Positions 1 through 6,664 of a stretch of DNA of 28,415 nt are shown one piece after another. Below the pieces are notes generated by a model, which did no database searches, was not told the origin of the DNA, and worked only from the letters and a program-made list of their open reading frames with translations. The stretch is taken from positions 1 to 28,415 of the forward strand of contig DAHVAI010000476.1 of the NCBI GenBank assembly GCA_027314685.1. Reading direction: 5' to 3'. Source of the stretch: Nitrososphaerota archaeon. GTDB lineage: Archaea > Thermoproteota > Nitrososphaeria > Nitrososphaerales > CADDZS01. Made by a program: the position numbers and the translations under genes. Within the stretch, counting starts at the first letter, position 1. Every line of letters starts with the position of its first letter.

Positions 1-8
1 ATAACCGC

Positions 9-428
9 ATGACCGAACTTCCAATGACCGCAGCTGTCGAGAACCTGATGTCGAGAAAGGTCGTGACGATCGAAGCCACCGCCTCTGTCTTTGACGCAAC
101 GAGAGAAATCATGGATCGTGACATTGGATGCGTTCTTGTGCTTCGAGAAAAGAAGATCGTTGGAATAGTCACAAAAGGAGATATTCTTCGTGAAGCCGTG
201 ATGAAAAGATTAGACCCGTCACAGCTCAACATTGAACGAATAATGACTCAACCGGTCCTAACTATAGAGCCCGCAAAGACCCTTGCAGAAGCTTCGGCCC
301 TTATGTCCGAGGAGAACTTGACCAAACTTCCGGTGGTGGACAAGAGCGGGAGCTTGGTGGGTATTATCACATCGTCCGACATTATACGGAGAAGCAGGCC
401 AAAGAAACTGGCGAGAGATATGATCTAA
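9..428 (+). CDS. Stand-alone CBS-domain pair protein
   Basis: A 139-residue protein made almost entirely of two CBS motifs (about residues 8-68 and 75-135), which fold into a Bateman module that usually binds adenine nucleotides. The pattern VGIVTKGDIL near residue 56 and VGIITSSDII near residue 122 mark the ends of the two repeats. There is no attached catalytic or DNA-binding domain, so it is probably a small energy-sensing regulator of an unknown partner. Start ATG at 9; an in-frame ATG at 24 is an alternative, and the promoter lies outside the window. It ends in TAA and is followed by a T-run near 458-465. The target cannot be named from sequence; guaB at 4598-6073 carries its own CBS pair and is not obviously linked. 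Confidence 0.85.
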   Translation: MTELPMTAAVENLMSRKVVTIEATASVFDATREIMDRDIGCVLVLREKKIVGIVTKGDILREAVMKRLDPSQLNIERIMTQPVLTIEPAKTLAEASALMSEENLTKLPVVDKSGSLVGIITSSDIIRRSRPKKLARDMI

Positions 429-451
429 TTAATAAAGTAGAGGCAGGAACC

Positions 452-709
452 CTCTTCTTTTTTTTCCAGTACGTCCAGTAATCCTTGCCTAGCTTTTCAA
501 TCAGCATCCTTTCCTCAGCTGAAATCCTGTAGAAATAGACTGCGACAAACAGTACCTAGTAATATAACAACGAGTATCATACTATTCGTCAATACAGCAA
601 ACTCTGAAAACTGTATAATGCCGCAGAGATAGCGTGTCCGCCAGAGCGCACGTTCAATTCCCATGAAGAAAATTAGGACAATACAGCCAGCGACTAGAAA
701 GTTGAGGCT
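452..709 (-). pseudogene. Decayed isoprenylcysteine carboxyl methyltransferase (ICMT)-like gene, C-terminal part
   Basis: Minus-strand translation gives two stretches in adjacent frames that together resemble the C-terminal half of ICMT/phospholipid-methyltransferase family membrane enzymes. Reading from about 709 down to 553 there is YLCGIIQFSEF followed by a hydrophobic helix (SMILVVILLGTV). After a shift of frame near 550-556 the reading continues FVAVYFYRISAEERMLIEK, then LGKDYWTYWKK, the family's typical RI..EE..L...G..Y..Y ending. A stop at 710-712 interrupts the upstream side, and the conserved RHP motif is replaced by RTR. No start codon or complete N-terminal half is present. Seen: the frame shift, the stop and the motif order. 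Inferred: a dead gene rather than a programmed frameshift. Confidence 0.5.
455..467 (+). terminator. Poly-T terminator after the CBS gene
   Basis: An eight-base T-run (458-465) within a pyrimidine-rich stretch, starting about 27 nt after the CBS stop codon. Archaeal RNA polymerase terminates at such T-runs. The same bases encode the lysine-rich tail of the minus-strand remnant at 452-709, so the terminator role is an inference from position. Confidence 0.45.
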
Positions 710-769
710 CTAGCCAGAAATCACGCGATATAAGAAACTTGTTTGTTACCTATGGATTGAGGTGAAGCG

Positions 770-777
770 TTTATACC
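770..777 (+). promoter_or_regulatory. TATA box for msrA
   Basis: TTTATACC lies about 26 nt before the ATG at 799, the normal archaeal distance from TATA centre to transcription start. It therefore predicts a leaderless msrA mRNA and argues against the in-frame TTG at 778. Confidence 0.6.
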
Positions 778-798
778 TTGACATACGACAGAAGAACT

Positions 799-1323
799 AT
801 GAGCGAAGTTGCAACACTGGGCGGAGGTTGCTTTTGGTGCCTTGAGGCCGTGTACTCTGAACTGAGGGGCGTATCCAAAGTCGAGTCTGGCTACTCCGGG
901 GGTAGTGTCCCAAATCCTTCCTATGAAGATATATGTACCAACGAAACTGGCCATGCTGAAGTCGTCCAGGTTACATTTGATCCGAAGGTCATCTCATATA
1001 GAGAAATACTACAGGTTTTTTTCTCGATTCATGACCCAACCGCTCTAAACAGACAGGGCGCCGACGTTGGAACGCAATATCGATCCGTGATATTCTACCA
1101 CGATAAAGATCAGGAAGATATCGCAAAGGAAGTTGCAAGCGAGATGGGGAAAATATGGACTAGACCCATCGTGACGCAGATAGTCCCGGTCGAAAAATTC
1201 TACAAAGCAGAAGATTACCACCAGAACTATTTCAAGAACAATCCTGATCAGGGCTATTGCCAGATAGTAATCGAGCCCAAGGTCTTAAAGTTTCGAAAGC
1301 AGTATTTTGACAGACTCAAATGA
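799..1323 (+). CDS. msrA: Peptide methionine sulfoxide reductase MsrA
   Basis: Reduces methionine-S-sulfoxide in proteins or free methionine, using thioredoxin-type reductants; a cytosolic oxidative-damage repair enzyme. The 174-residue product has the family signature GGGCFWC at residues 8-14 with the nucleophilic Cys11. It also has the substrate-pocket region GHAEVVQVTFDP, DYHQNYF, and a C-terminal Cys154 in GYCQIVIEP that can act as resolving cysteine. The length is normal for a single-domain MsrA; no MsrB is fused or adjacent. An upstream in-frame TTG (778) would add seven residues, but the TATA box at 770-777 places transcription start at the ATG, so I choose 799. The 3' end overlaps the convergent MIT-domain gene by 8 bp. 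Confidence 0.96.
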   Translation: MSEVATLGGGCFWCLEAVYSELRGVSKVESGYSGGSVPNPSYEDICTNETGHAEVVQVTFDPKVISYREILQVFFSIHDPTALNRQGADVGTQYRSVIFYHDKDQEDIAKEVASEMGKIWTRPIVTQIVPVEKFYKAEDYHQNYFKNNPDQGYCQIVIEPKVLKFRKQYFDRLK

Positions 1324-2242
1324 CCAGTTCGCTGGAACTCTCATTTTGCTCCTCTTCGCTTTCCATCGGGACTTCCGAAAGTACTCCTAGCATAGAAATC
1401 TCGGCGGCAAGGTCGTCGATAACTTTCTTCGGTACAGAGCTTCTGGCAGCGTCCTCCAGCTGAAGAACCCTTCGCTCGGCATCTAGGTAATCCTGCTTTG
1501 GAACCATCTGCGAAATCCTGTTCAACAGCTCATCATAGTGCTCCTTGGGCACCATGTTCAAGAACTGAGCTCTCACACGGTCGTACTCTGCTCGTGGAAC
1601 CATGTTTGTGAATTCCCCCTGCAACATTTCATAGTCGGCCCGCGGCACCATCTCCGAGATCCTCTTCTGCAACTCGCCGTTCTCCTTTTGAAGCGCAAGT
1701 ATCCGTTCTTCAGTTTCCTTCGTTATCAAAGACACCTTCTCACGGAGTAATTTGTTTTCAGCCACCGTCCTCTGGTATACTTCGGCCGGAATTGAATCTA
1801 GTGGCACACTCGGAGTCTTTTGTTCCAAAGGAATCGGACGAGATGGTTCATCAGTCGGCGGATTTGGGAGTAATGCTTCACCCTTCTGGAATGGGTGTAT
1901 GATTTTCTTGAGAGGGTTTAACCTATTCTGCAAAACATCATTTCTCTGTAGTGGCGCGGGAGGTAAATCTTGACGAATAGCTGGAGGTGGAATAACCTGT
2001 TGGTCCTTGGGAAGTATTGACCTGGCTCTGTTCTGGTAAGTCTCAGCCTGGTGAATGTATTGTTGCCAGGTGTTGTGGTCCTGCGCCTCAGCGGCCAGAA
2101 CCAAGAAAACATCCACAAGCTTCAGATAGTGTTTTGCTGCTTCTTGGACCTTACCGCTCTTCTCCTCTCCCATAGCCTGTTCGTTGAGAGTTACTGCATA
2201 CTGCTGAAGCTTCTTGCTCTTCTCGGCATCCATAGTCGCCAC
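1316..2242 (-). CDS. MIT-like domain protein with proline linker and MVP-repeat coiled coil
   Basis: A 308-residue protein I do not recognise as a named family. Residues about 8-78 form a three-helix pattern matching the MIT domain (EKSGKVQEAAKHYLKLVD, then ETYQNRARSIL), the module by which archaeal CdvC/Vps4 ATPases bind ESCRT-III tails. Residues 79-150 are proline-rich and disordered. Residues 155-285 are a charged coiled coil with four back-to-back 16-residue repeats starting MVPRADY, MVPRAEY, MVPKEHY and MVPKQDY (198-261), with weaker copies either side. The acidic tail is ESEEEQNESSSE. No signal peptide or membrane helix. The GTG start at 2242 is followed by an ATG at 2233 that could be the true start. 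A scaffold or ESCRT/Cdv-linked role is inference. Confidence 0.75.
   Translation of the reverse strand: MATMDAEKSKKLQQYAVTLNEQAMGEEKSGKVQEAAKHYLKLVDVFLVLAAEAQDHNTWQQYIHQAETYQNRARSILPKDQQVIPPPAIRQDLPPAPLQRNDVLQNRLNPLKKIIHPFQKGEALLPNPPTDEPSRPIPLEQKTPSVPLDSIPAEVYQRTVAENKLLREKVSLITKETEERILALQKENGELQKRISEMVPRADYEMLQGEFTNMVPRAEYDRVRAQFLNMVPKEHYDELLNRISQMVPKQDYLDAERRVLQLEDAARSSVPKKVIDDLAAEISMLGVLSEVPMESEEEQNESSSELVI
1460..1651 (-). repeat. Four tandem 48-bp (16-residue) MVPxxxY protein repeats
   Basis: Residues 198-261 of the MIT-domain protein consist of four contiguous 16-residue units, each beginning Met-Val-Pro-Lys/Arg with Tyr at position 7. Degenerate units begin at residue 151 (IPAEVY) and near residue 270 (SVPKKV). 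The DNA copies differ at many positions, so the repeat is old and maintained at protein level. Confidence 0.85.
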
Positions 2243-2654
2243 TGGTTAACCTGAGGAATCTGCAAGGAAGGATTAACGGAAGCAGTCAACATAAGTGGGC
2301 AAATCGAAGAATTCCACTTCACCATACTTAAGATCGCGTAGCATTCCATGTAAAAACTGAGGATTCCCAGTCGCTAGCCACTCACGATGTCGTGATAATG
2401 TCGCCAATCACGACTGACTGGAGAACAAACGCCTCAGCTCAGTCATTGTTATCTTAAGGTCTAATGTGCTCGATGATTGTTAAGAGAAGGACCAGATCAA
2501 GTGTCGAAATGCAGCCCAACAGCACGCTACAACAAGAAGCGCAAGTAATGTTTTACGGCATCAGATCGGCGCAAAATTGTTGTAATAGAATAGTATGTGT
2601 GGGTTCTCAATCATCCCATCGTGTTTAGTTATTCAGTCGTTTGTTTAAGCTAGA
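2243..2654. other. Divergent intergenic region, no gene recognised
   Basis: About 410 bp between the divergent MIT-domain and AbrB-PhoU genes. I find no recognisable protein in six frames and no tRNA-like element. It contains a 14-bp dyad at 2382-2395 and a possible minus-strand TATA (CTTAAGTAT, near 2327-2336) that could serve the MIT-domain gene. Confidence 0.5.
2382..2395. repeat. Dyad TCACGA-TG-TCGTGA, possible operator
   Basis: A perfect inverted repeat with 6-bp arms and a 2-bp spacer, with a third TCACGA half-site at 2408-2413. Spacing and symmetry fit a dimeric regulator site, but it lies about 290 bp from the phoU-like start and 140 bp from the MIT-domain start, so its target is unclear. 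Confidence 0.3.
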
Positions 2655-2664
2655 TTAAATATTA
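2655..2664 (+). promoter_or_regulatory. TATA box for the AbrB-PhoU gene
   Basis: TTAAATATTA is centred 28 nt before the ATG at 2687, predicting a leaderless or nearly leaderless transcript. Confidence 0.6.
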
Positions 2665-2686
2665 GTCCTGGAATTATTACACCATC

Positions 2687-3739
2687 ATGCTCGAACAACG
2701 ACGTTTGCAGAAGCTTGGCTATTCTACGCTTATGGTTTCACTGCCCAGGGACTGGGTCAACCAGATGAACCTAAAACGTGGTGATACCGTCAACATTACT
2801 TCGGATGATCAAGGGAAGCTCATCATTCACCCGTCGCTTAGCATGCTCAAAACAAAGAGCAGGTGTATCATCCACGCGCAAAAAGTGGACGAGAAACTCC
2901 TGGGACGCTTGGTAATCGGAGCCTACATCGCCGGTCACGAAACCATAGAGATCAAGACGACGCGAAACGAGTTTTCAAGGGAGCAAATGGACATCATTAG
3001 AAAGACGCTCAACGAATTGATCGGCGTGGGTATCGTCGCCGAAGAAATGAACAGAGTCGTAGTTCAAAGCTTTCTCGATCCTTCCAAGTTCCCCATTGAC
3101 GGCTTGATATCAAGGCTCAATTTAATTGTCGACTCGATGCGCGACCTGGCAATAAAGGCATTGATCGAGGAAAAGCAGGAATACGCAAAGCAGGTCCTTG
3201 ACATGGACGTCGAGGCTGACAAGGTGTACTTCCTAGCTACAAGGCAGCTCTTACAGGCAGTCGAAGACAAAGGATTGGCACAGAGAGTCGGCCTCGAGGA
3301 CGCGAGGAACATCATTGGCGACAGGCTCGTAATCAAGGCGCTCGAAGAAGCAGGCGACTACGCTCAGGTTATAGCTCGCGGAGTGACCAAGATAATCGAG
3401 CTCCGGTACTTTAACGCCGAAGTCAATGACGGAATATCTGCCATGAACGAGACCGTTAGGAAAATAGGTTCCCTCGCCGTCCGTTCTCTCTTCAGAAAGA
3501 ACGTAGCGTCAGCGAATGAGGCGATAATAGAGTATGGCCGTCTGGTCGAGCAGGAGGACGAGCTTGACGCAAAGATTGACAAGAGGCTGATCCCAGCGCT
3601 AGCCGTTGCGACAAGGATCAAGTCTGTAGTGCAAAGTATCAAACAGATCGGCAGATACTACACCATAGTATCTGAAGCCATGATTAACAGGGCTGTCGAA
3701 GCTTCGACAGACATAGCTGAAGTCATCGCCGAAGAGTAA
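2687..3739 (+). CDS. Phosphate-uptake regulator: AbrB-type DNA-binding domain fused to PhoU
   Basis: A 350-residue protein with an N-terminal SpoVT/AbrB-like swapped-hairpin domain (about residues 1-50, LGYSTLMVSLPRDWV and LKRGDTVNI). Two PhoU-type three-helix bundles follow (about 110-225 and 230-345), with acidic repeats such as EYAKQVLDMDVEADKVYF and EQEDELDAKIDKRLI that coordinate metal in PhoU proteins. This fusion is common in archaea, where it is thought to couple phosphate status to transcription; which genes it controls here is unknown. Phosphate uptake genes in the window (DUF47-PiT) lie 10 kb away. A TATA box supports the ATG at 2687. UspA follows after 46 bp with its own weak promoter. 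Confidence 0.9.
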   Translation: MLEQRRLQKLGYSTLMVSLPRDWVNQMNLKRGDTVNITSDDQGKLIIHPSLSMLKTKSRCIIHAQKVDEKLLGRLVIGAYIAGHETIEIKTTRNEFSREQMDIIRKTLNELIGVGIVAEEMNRVVVQSFLDPSKFPIDGLISRLNLIVDSMRDLAIKALIEEKQEYAKQVLDMDVEADKVYFLATRQLLQAVEDKGLAQRVGLEDARNIIGDRLVIKALEEAGDYAQVIARGVTKIIELRYFNAEVNDGISAMNETVRKIGSLAVRSLFRKNVASANEAIIEYGRLVEQEDELDAKIDKRLIPALAVATRIKSVVQSIKQIGRYYTIVSEAMINRAVEASTDIAEVIAEE

Positions 3740-3785
3740 TTCAAAAGATTCTTATCTTGCAAGTCAATGACTCCGGCAAGTTCGA

Positions 3786-4601
3786 GTGAACCACTTGGTC
3801 AGTTTCTCCAAGATGCTCGTAGCTATTGACGGTTCGATGTATTCGGATTACGCGCTTAACATCGCGCTCAAAATTGCTGAAAAATACTCTTCGAAGCTAG
3901 ATCTCATGCACGTTGTGATTCCTTCTCATGAGCAAAAAGAGGATGTCCTCGGAGAACGCATGGAAATCTCGAAGGAGCGGAAGCTCACCCCGACTGCAAT
4001 CAAGGTAGAATCCAACGACCCTTCGTCTGAGATTTTGAAACTAACTGATGGGGGTGCCTATGATCTTGTCGTAATGGGCAGTCGTGGACTGAGCGGTCTA
4101 AAGAGCGCGCTGATGGGAAGCGTTTCGAGTAAGGTTGCAAAGGAGGCCAAGTGCTCCGTGCTCGTTGTGAAGACAAGAATCTCTGCAACGCCAAAGATCC
4201 TGCTTGGGTATGACGGGTCTGAGGAGAGCAAAAAGGCCCTAGAGGTTGCCACAGACCTAGGCTCCAAATTGAAAGCGCGGGTGGATGCGCTTAGCATCTT
4301 CAGCATACCTGTTTCACCGGAAGCGTACGTCGGTGTTGAACTGGACAAATGGGAAAGAGACATGAGAAACGAGCTTGGTGAGGCTGTGGAGAAGATAAAG
4401 TCACGAGGTGTTTCCTCTCAGGGAAAGATCATAGAACACACCAATGTTCCTCTAGCCATCGTTTCCGAGGCAGAAAGAGGGTCGTACGACCTGATAGTGG
4501 TAGGAAGTCGTGGAATGGGTAGACTCCAGTCGCTTTTCCTTGGGAGCGTAGCGAGCGGTATCGCTAACAACTCAAAGACAAACGTATTGATTGCACGCTA
4601 G
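3786..4601 (+). CDS. Tandem universal stress protein (UspA), two domains
   Basis: A 271-residue cytosolic protein with two UspA alpha/beta domains (about 9-130 and 135-271). Each starts with the LVAIDGS / LLGYDGS strand and ends with the ATP-loop motif: GSRGLSGLKSALMGSVS in the first domain and GSRGMGRLQSLFLGSVA in the second. Both motifs fit the ATP-binding G-2x-G-9x-G-S/T pattern. Proteins of this kind are induced by stress and starvation; partners are unknown. I use GTG at 3786, 33 nt after a TATA-like CTTATC near 3751; in-frame TTG at 3795 and ATG at 3813 are alternatives, the last cutting into the first strand. Its stop codon overlaps the stop of convergent guaB (CTAG). Confidence 0.9.
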   Translation: MNHLVSFSKMLVAIDGSMYSDYALNIALKIAEKYSSKLDLMHVVIPSHEQKEDVLGERMEISKERKLTPTAIKVESNDPSSEILKLTDGGAYDLVVMGSRGLSGLKSALMGSVSSKVAKEAKCSVLVVKTRISATPKILLGYDGSEESKKALEVATDLGSKLKARVDALSIFSIPVSPEAYVGVELDKWERDMRNELGEAVEKIKSRGVSSQGKIIEHTNVPLAIVSEAERGSYDLIVVGSRGMGRLQSLFLGSVASGIANNSKTNVLIAR

Positions 4602-6073
4602 AGCTCTTTGACATCGTGAGGCATGCTCTCTTTCAACCCAACATCTGTGATCCTGATGAACTCACTGTTAGATCTAAGTTCTTCTAGGGTTTCAGCGCCG
4701 CAGTAACTCAGACCGCTACGCAAACCGCCAGCAAGCTGTCTTACTACGTTGATTGCGCTCCCTTTGTACGGGACGATAGCTTCAACCCCTTCTGGCACGT
4801 AGTCCGTCAGGTCCATTTCAGGATTACTTGCCTCAGGGCTACCAGATCTTGCAAGCTGGTCTCTCCTTGCCGCGGCAGAAGCCATACCGCGCGTAACTTT
4901 GTACCGATAATTTCCGCGGTACACGATTTCCCCCGGACTCTCGTCAGTCCCCGCGAGTAGACTCCCAATCATCACTGTATCCGCACCCGCTACGAGTGCC
5001 TTCGTAATATCGCCAGAGTTTCTAATACCTCCGTCTGCAATCAGCGTGACACCGTGCTCTCTCGCAACTTCTGCGCAGTCAGCCAGCGCCGTCAACTGGG
5101 GGACTCCAGAGCCAGTAACAATCCTCGTTATGCATATCGAGCCGCTCCCAACGCCGACCTTCACAGAATCCGCTCCCGACTTTATCAAATCAAGCATACC
5201 TTCTTTCGTTGCAACGTTACCAGCTATCAGCGGAATATCAACAGTCTTCTTGATCTTCTTTATCGCCTCGATGGCATGGAGGCTGTGTCCATGAGCAATG
5301 TCCAGAACGAGAACGTCAGCTTCAACTTTTTCTAGCTCCTTCGCTCGGTCCAAATAGTCACCCTTTACCCCAACAGCTGCGCCAACTCGAAGTCTGCCCT
5401 TCGCGTCCTTTGTCGAGTTCGGGAATAGCTTTCGCTTCAAAATATCCTTTGCCGTGATGAGTCCACACAGCTTATCTTCTTTATCGACAAGGGGCAATTT
5501 CTCTATCTTGGTATCTTGCATTACTTTTCGAGCTTCCTCAATCGTCGTCCTCTTGGGCGCCACGACAAGGTCCTTTCTCTTTGTCATGATATCTGTTATC
5601 GGAACATTGCTGTCTTCCTGAAACCTCATATCGCGGCTGGTCACGATTCCTTTTAGCTTGCCAGTGTTGGAAACAATTAGGATGCCACCGACGTTTCGCT
5701 CGCTCATAAAGTGTCTTGCATCTGAGACTGTCGCGGATTCAGATAGCGTGTATGGGTGCTCAATGAGTATGCTCTCAGTCCGCTTTACCTTCGACACTTG
5801 CGCCGATTGCACCTCGAGACTCATGAATCGGTGGATTATTCCGATGCCACCCTCGCGCGCCATCACAATTGCCATCTCTGATTCCGTAACGGTGTCCATA
5901 TTTGCAGAGATTATGGGAATTGAAAGCTCAATATTTTCTGTCAGCTTGGTCGTTGTTACAGCATTCTTCCTAGACTTGATAGCCGAGTACTTTGGCACCA
6001 GGAGCACATCGTCGAACGTAAGACCGGTTCTTATATTGCCAGAAACAACAGAATGACTTGCTTTTTTACCGTT
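4598..6073 (-). CDS. guaB: Inosine-5'-monophosphate dehydrogenase with CBS pair
   Basis: Oxidises IMP to XMP with NAD+, the committing step of GMP synthesis. The product shows the N-terminal strand LTFDDVLLVP, SANMDTVTE, two CBS domains inserted in the barrel (about residues 90-205), and the catalytic loop GSGSICITRIVTGSG with the nucleophilic Cys. It continues with IADGGIRNSGD, MIGSLLAGTDE and the flap RGMASAAARRDQ. The length of about 491 residues is normal. The open frame reaches a TTG at 6142, but the only good minus-strand TATA (6151-6160) puts transcription start near 6129. I therefore choose the TTG at 6073; the exact start is uncertain. The gene shares its promoter region with the divergent ParB-like gene and overlaps uspA tail to tail by 4 bp. 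Confidence 0.95.
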   Translation of the reverse strand, partial: NGKKASHSVVSGNIRTGLTFDDVLLVPKYSAIKSRKNAVTTTKLTENIELSIPIISANMDTVTESEMAIVMAREGGIGIIHRFMSLEVQSAQVSKVKRTESILIEHPYTLSESATVSDARHFMSERNVGGILIVSNTGKLKGIVTSRDMRFQEDSNVPITDIMTKRKDLVVAPKRTTIEEARKVMQDTKIEKLPLVDKEDKLCGLITAKDILKRKLFPNSTKDAKGRLRVGAAVGVKGDYLDRAKELEKVEADVLVLDIAHGHSLHAIEAIKKIKKTVDIPLIAGNVATKEGMLDLIKSGADSVKVGVGSGSICITRIVTGSGVPQLTALADCAEVAREHGVTLIADGGIRNSGDITKALVAGADTVMIGSLLAGTDESPGEIVYRGNYRYKVTRGMASAAARRDQLARSGSPEASNPEMDLTDYVPEGVEAIVPYKGSAINVVRQLAGGLRSGLSYCGAETLEELRSNSEFIRITDVGLKESMPHDVKEL

Positions 6074-6150
6074 CAAAAGACCAAAGCCTATGTTGCTTTT
6101 GCCCTCTATTTTGAGCTTCCCATAGCCAAACCAATGTATCAACTCTACAT

Positions 6151-6160
6151 CTTAAATACC
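6151..6160. promoter_or_regulatory. Shared bidirectional TATA element between guaB and the ParB-like gene
   Basis: CTTAAATACC reads as a TATA box on either strand. Plus-strand use would start transcription near 6180, 29 nt before the ParB-like ATG at 6209; minus-strand use near 6129, upstream of the guaB TTG at 6073. Confidence 0.45.
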
Positions 6161-6208
6161 GAACTGAGAAAGCGAAAGTGCAACTTGTCTACAAACGAAC
6201 AATTAGGA

Positions 6209-6664
6209 ATGAAGTTGGAGATACTCAAAGTTAAGATGAGCGATCTAGTGCCGCACGAGGGCATACTCGACTGGCACCTGAAGGAAATATTCGATCAGAT
6301 GCAGAAAGATGGCTACCAGCTTCGGCCAATAGCGGTTTCAAGGCTAGACTCACACGGCGACAAGTGGAAGGGCCGGTATCTCATACACGATGGTCATCAC
6401 AGGACCGCCGCCCTAAAGAGACTTGGCCGCACAATGATCATGATCTCAATTTTCGATTTCAAGAGCCCCAGAATTAAGGTATTTGATTACAACGACATGT
6501 CGATAGCGGTTCCGAAGGAGGAAGTTGTCCGACGCGCCACTTCAGGTGTTGAGGTTACGCCACGATATGACAAGCACTACATCGAAATCAACGGCAAACT
6601 CGAATCGTTCCACAACAACGACATTATCGAGCCGATAACTCGGACGCCCTTTTCTGAACTATAG
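6209..6664 (+). CDS. ParB/Srx-fold protein, SerK-like
   Basis: A 151-residue protein with the ParB/sulfiredoxin-type nucleotide-binding core: VPHEGILDWHLKEIFDQMQ, then LRPIAVSRLD and the hallmark YLIHDGHHRTAALKRLG (about residues 53-72). The DGHHR box also occurs in archaeal SerK, a free-serine kinase of this fold, and in SbnI. There is no DNA-binding HTH domain and no parA neighbour, so a plasmid-partition role is unlikely and a small-molecule kinase or nucleotide-binding role is more likely. I choose ATG 6209, downstream of the TATA at 6151; the frame stays open upstream to 6053, but that part antisense-overlaps guaB. The 3' end overlaps the convergent molybdenum enzyme gene by 6 bp (CTATAG). 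Substrate unknown. Confidence 0.8.
   Translation: MKLEILKVKMSDLVPHEGILDWHLKEIFDQMQKDGYQLRPIAVSRLDSHGDKWKGRYLIHDGHHRTAALKRLGRTMIMISIFDFKSPRIKVFDYNDMSIAVPKEEVVRRATSGVEVTPRYDKHYIEINGKLESFHNNDIIEPITRTPFSEL

Noticed and set aside
2467..2640. Short plus-strand frames with basic endings in the 2243-2654 gap
   Set aside because: Each is under 40 codons and without recognisable similarity.
6053..6208. N-terminal extension of the ParB-like protein
   Set aside because: It is antisense to guaB, precedes the predicted transcription start and is not similar to the family; ATG 6209 fits better.
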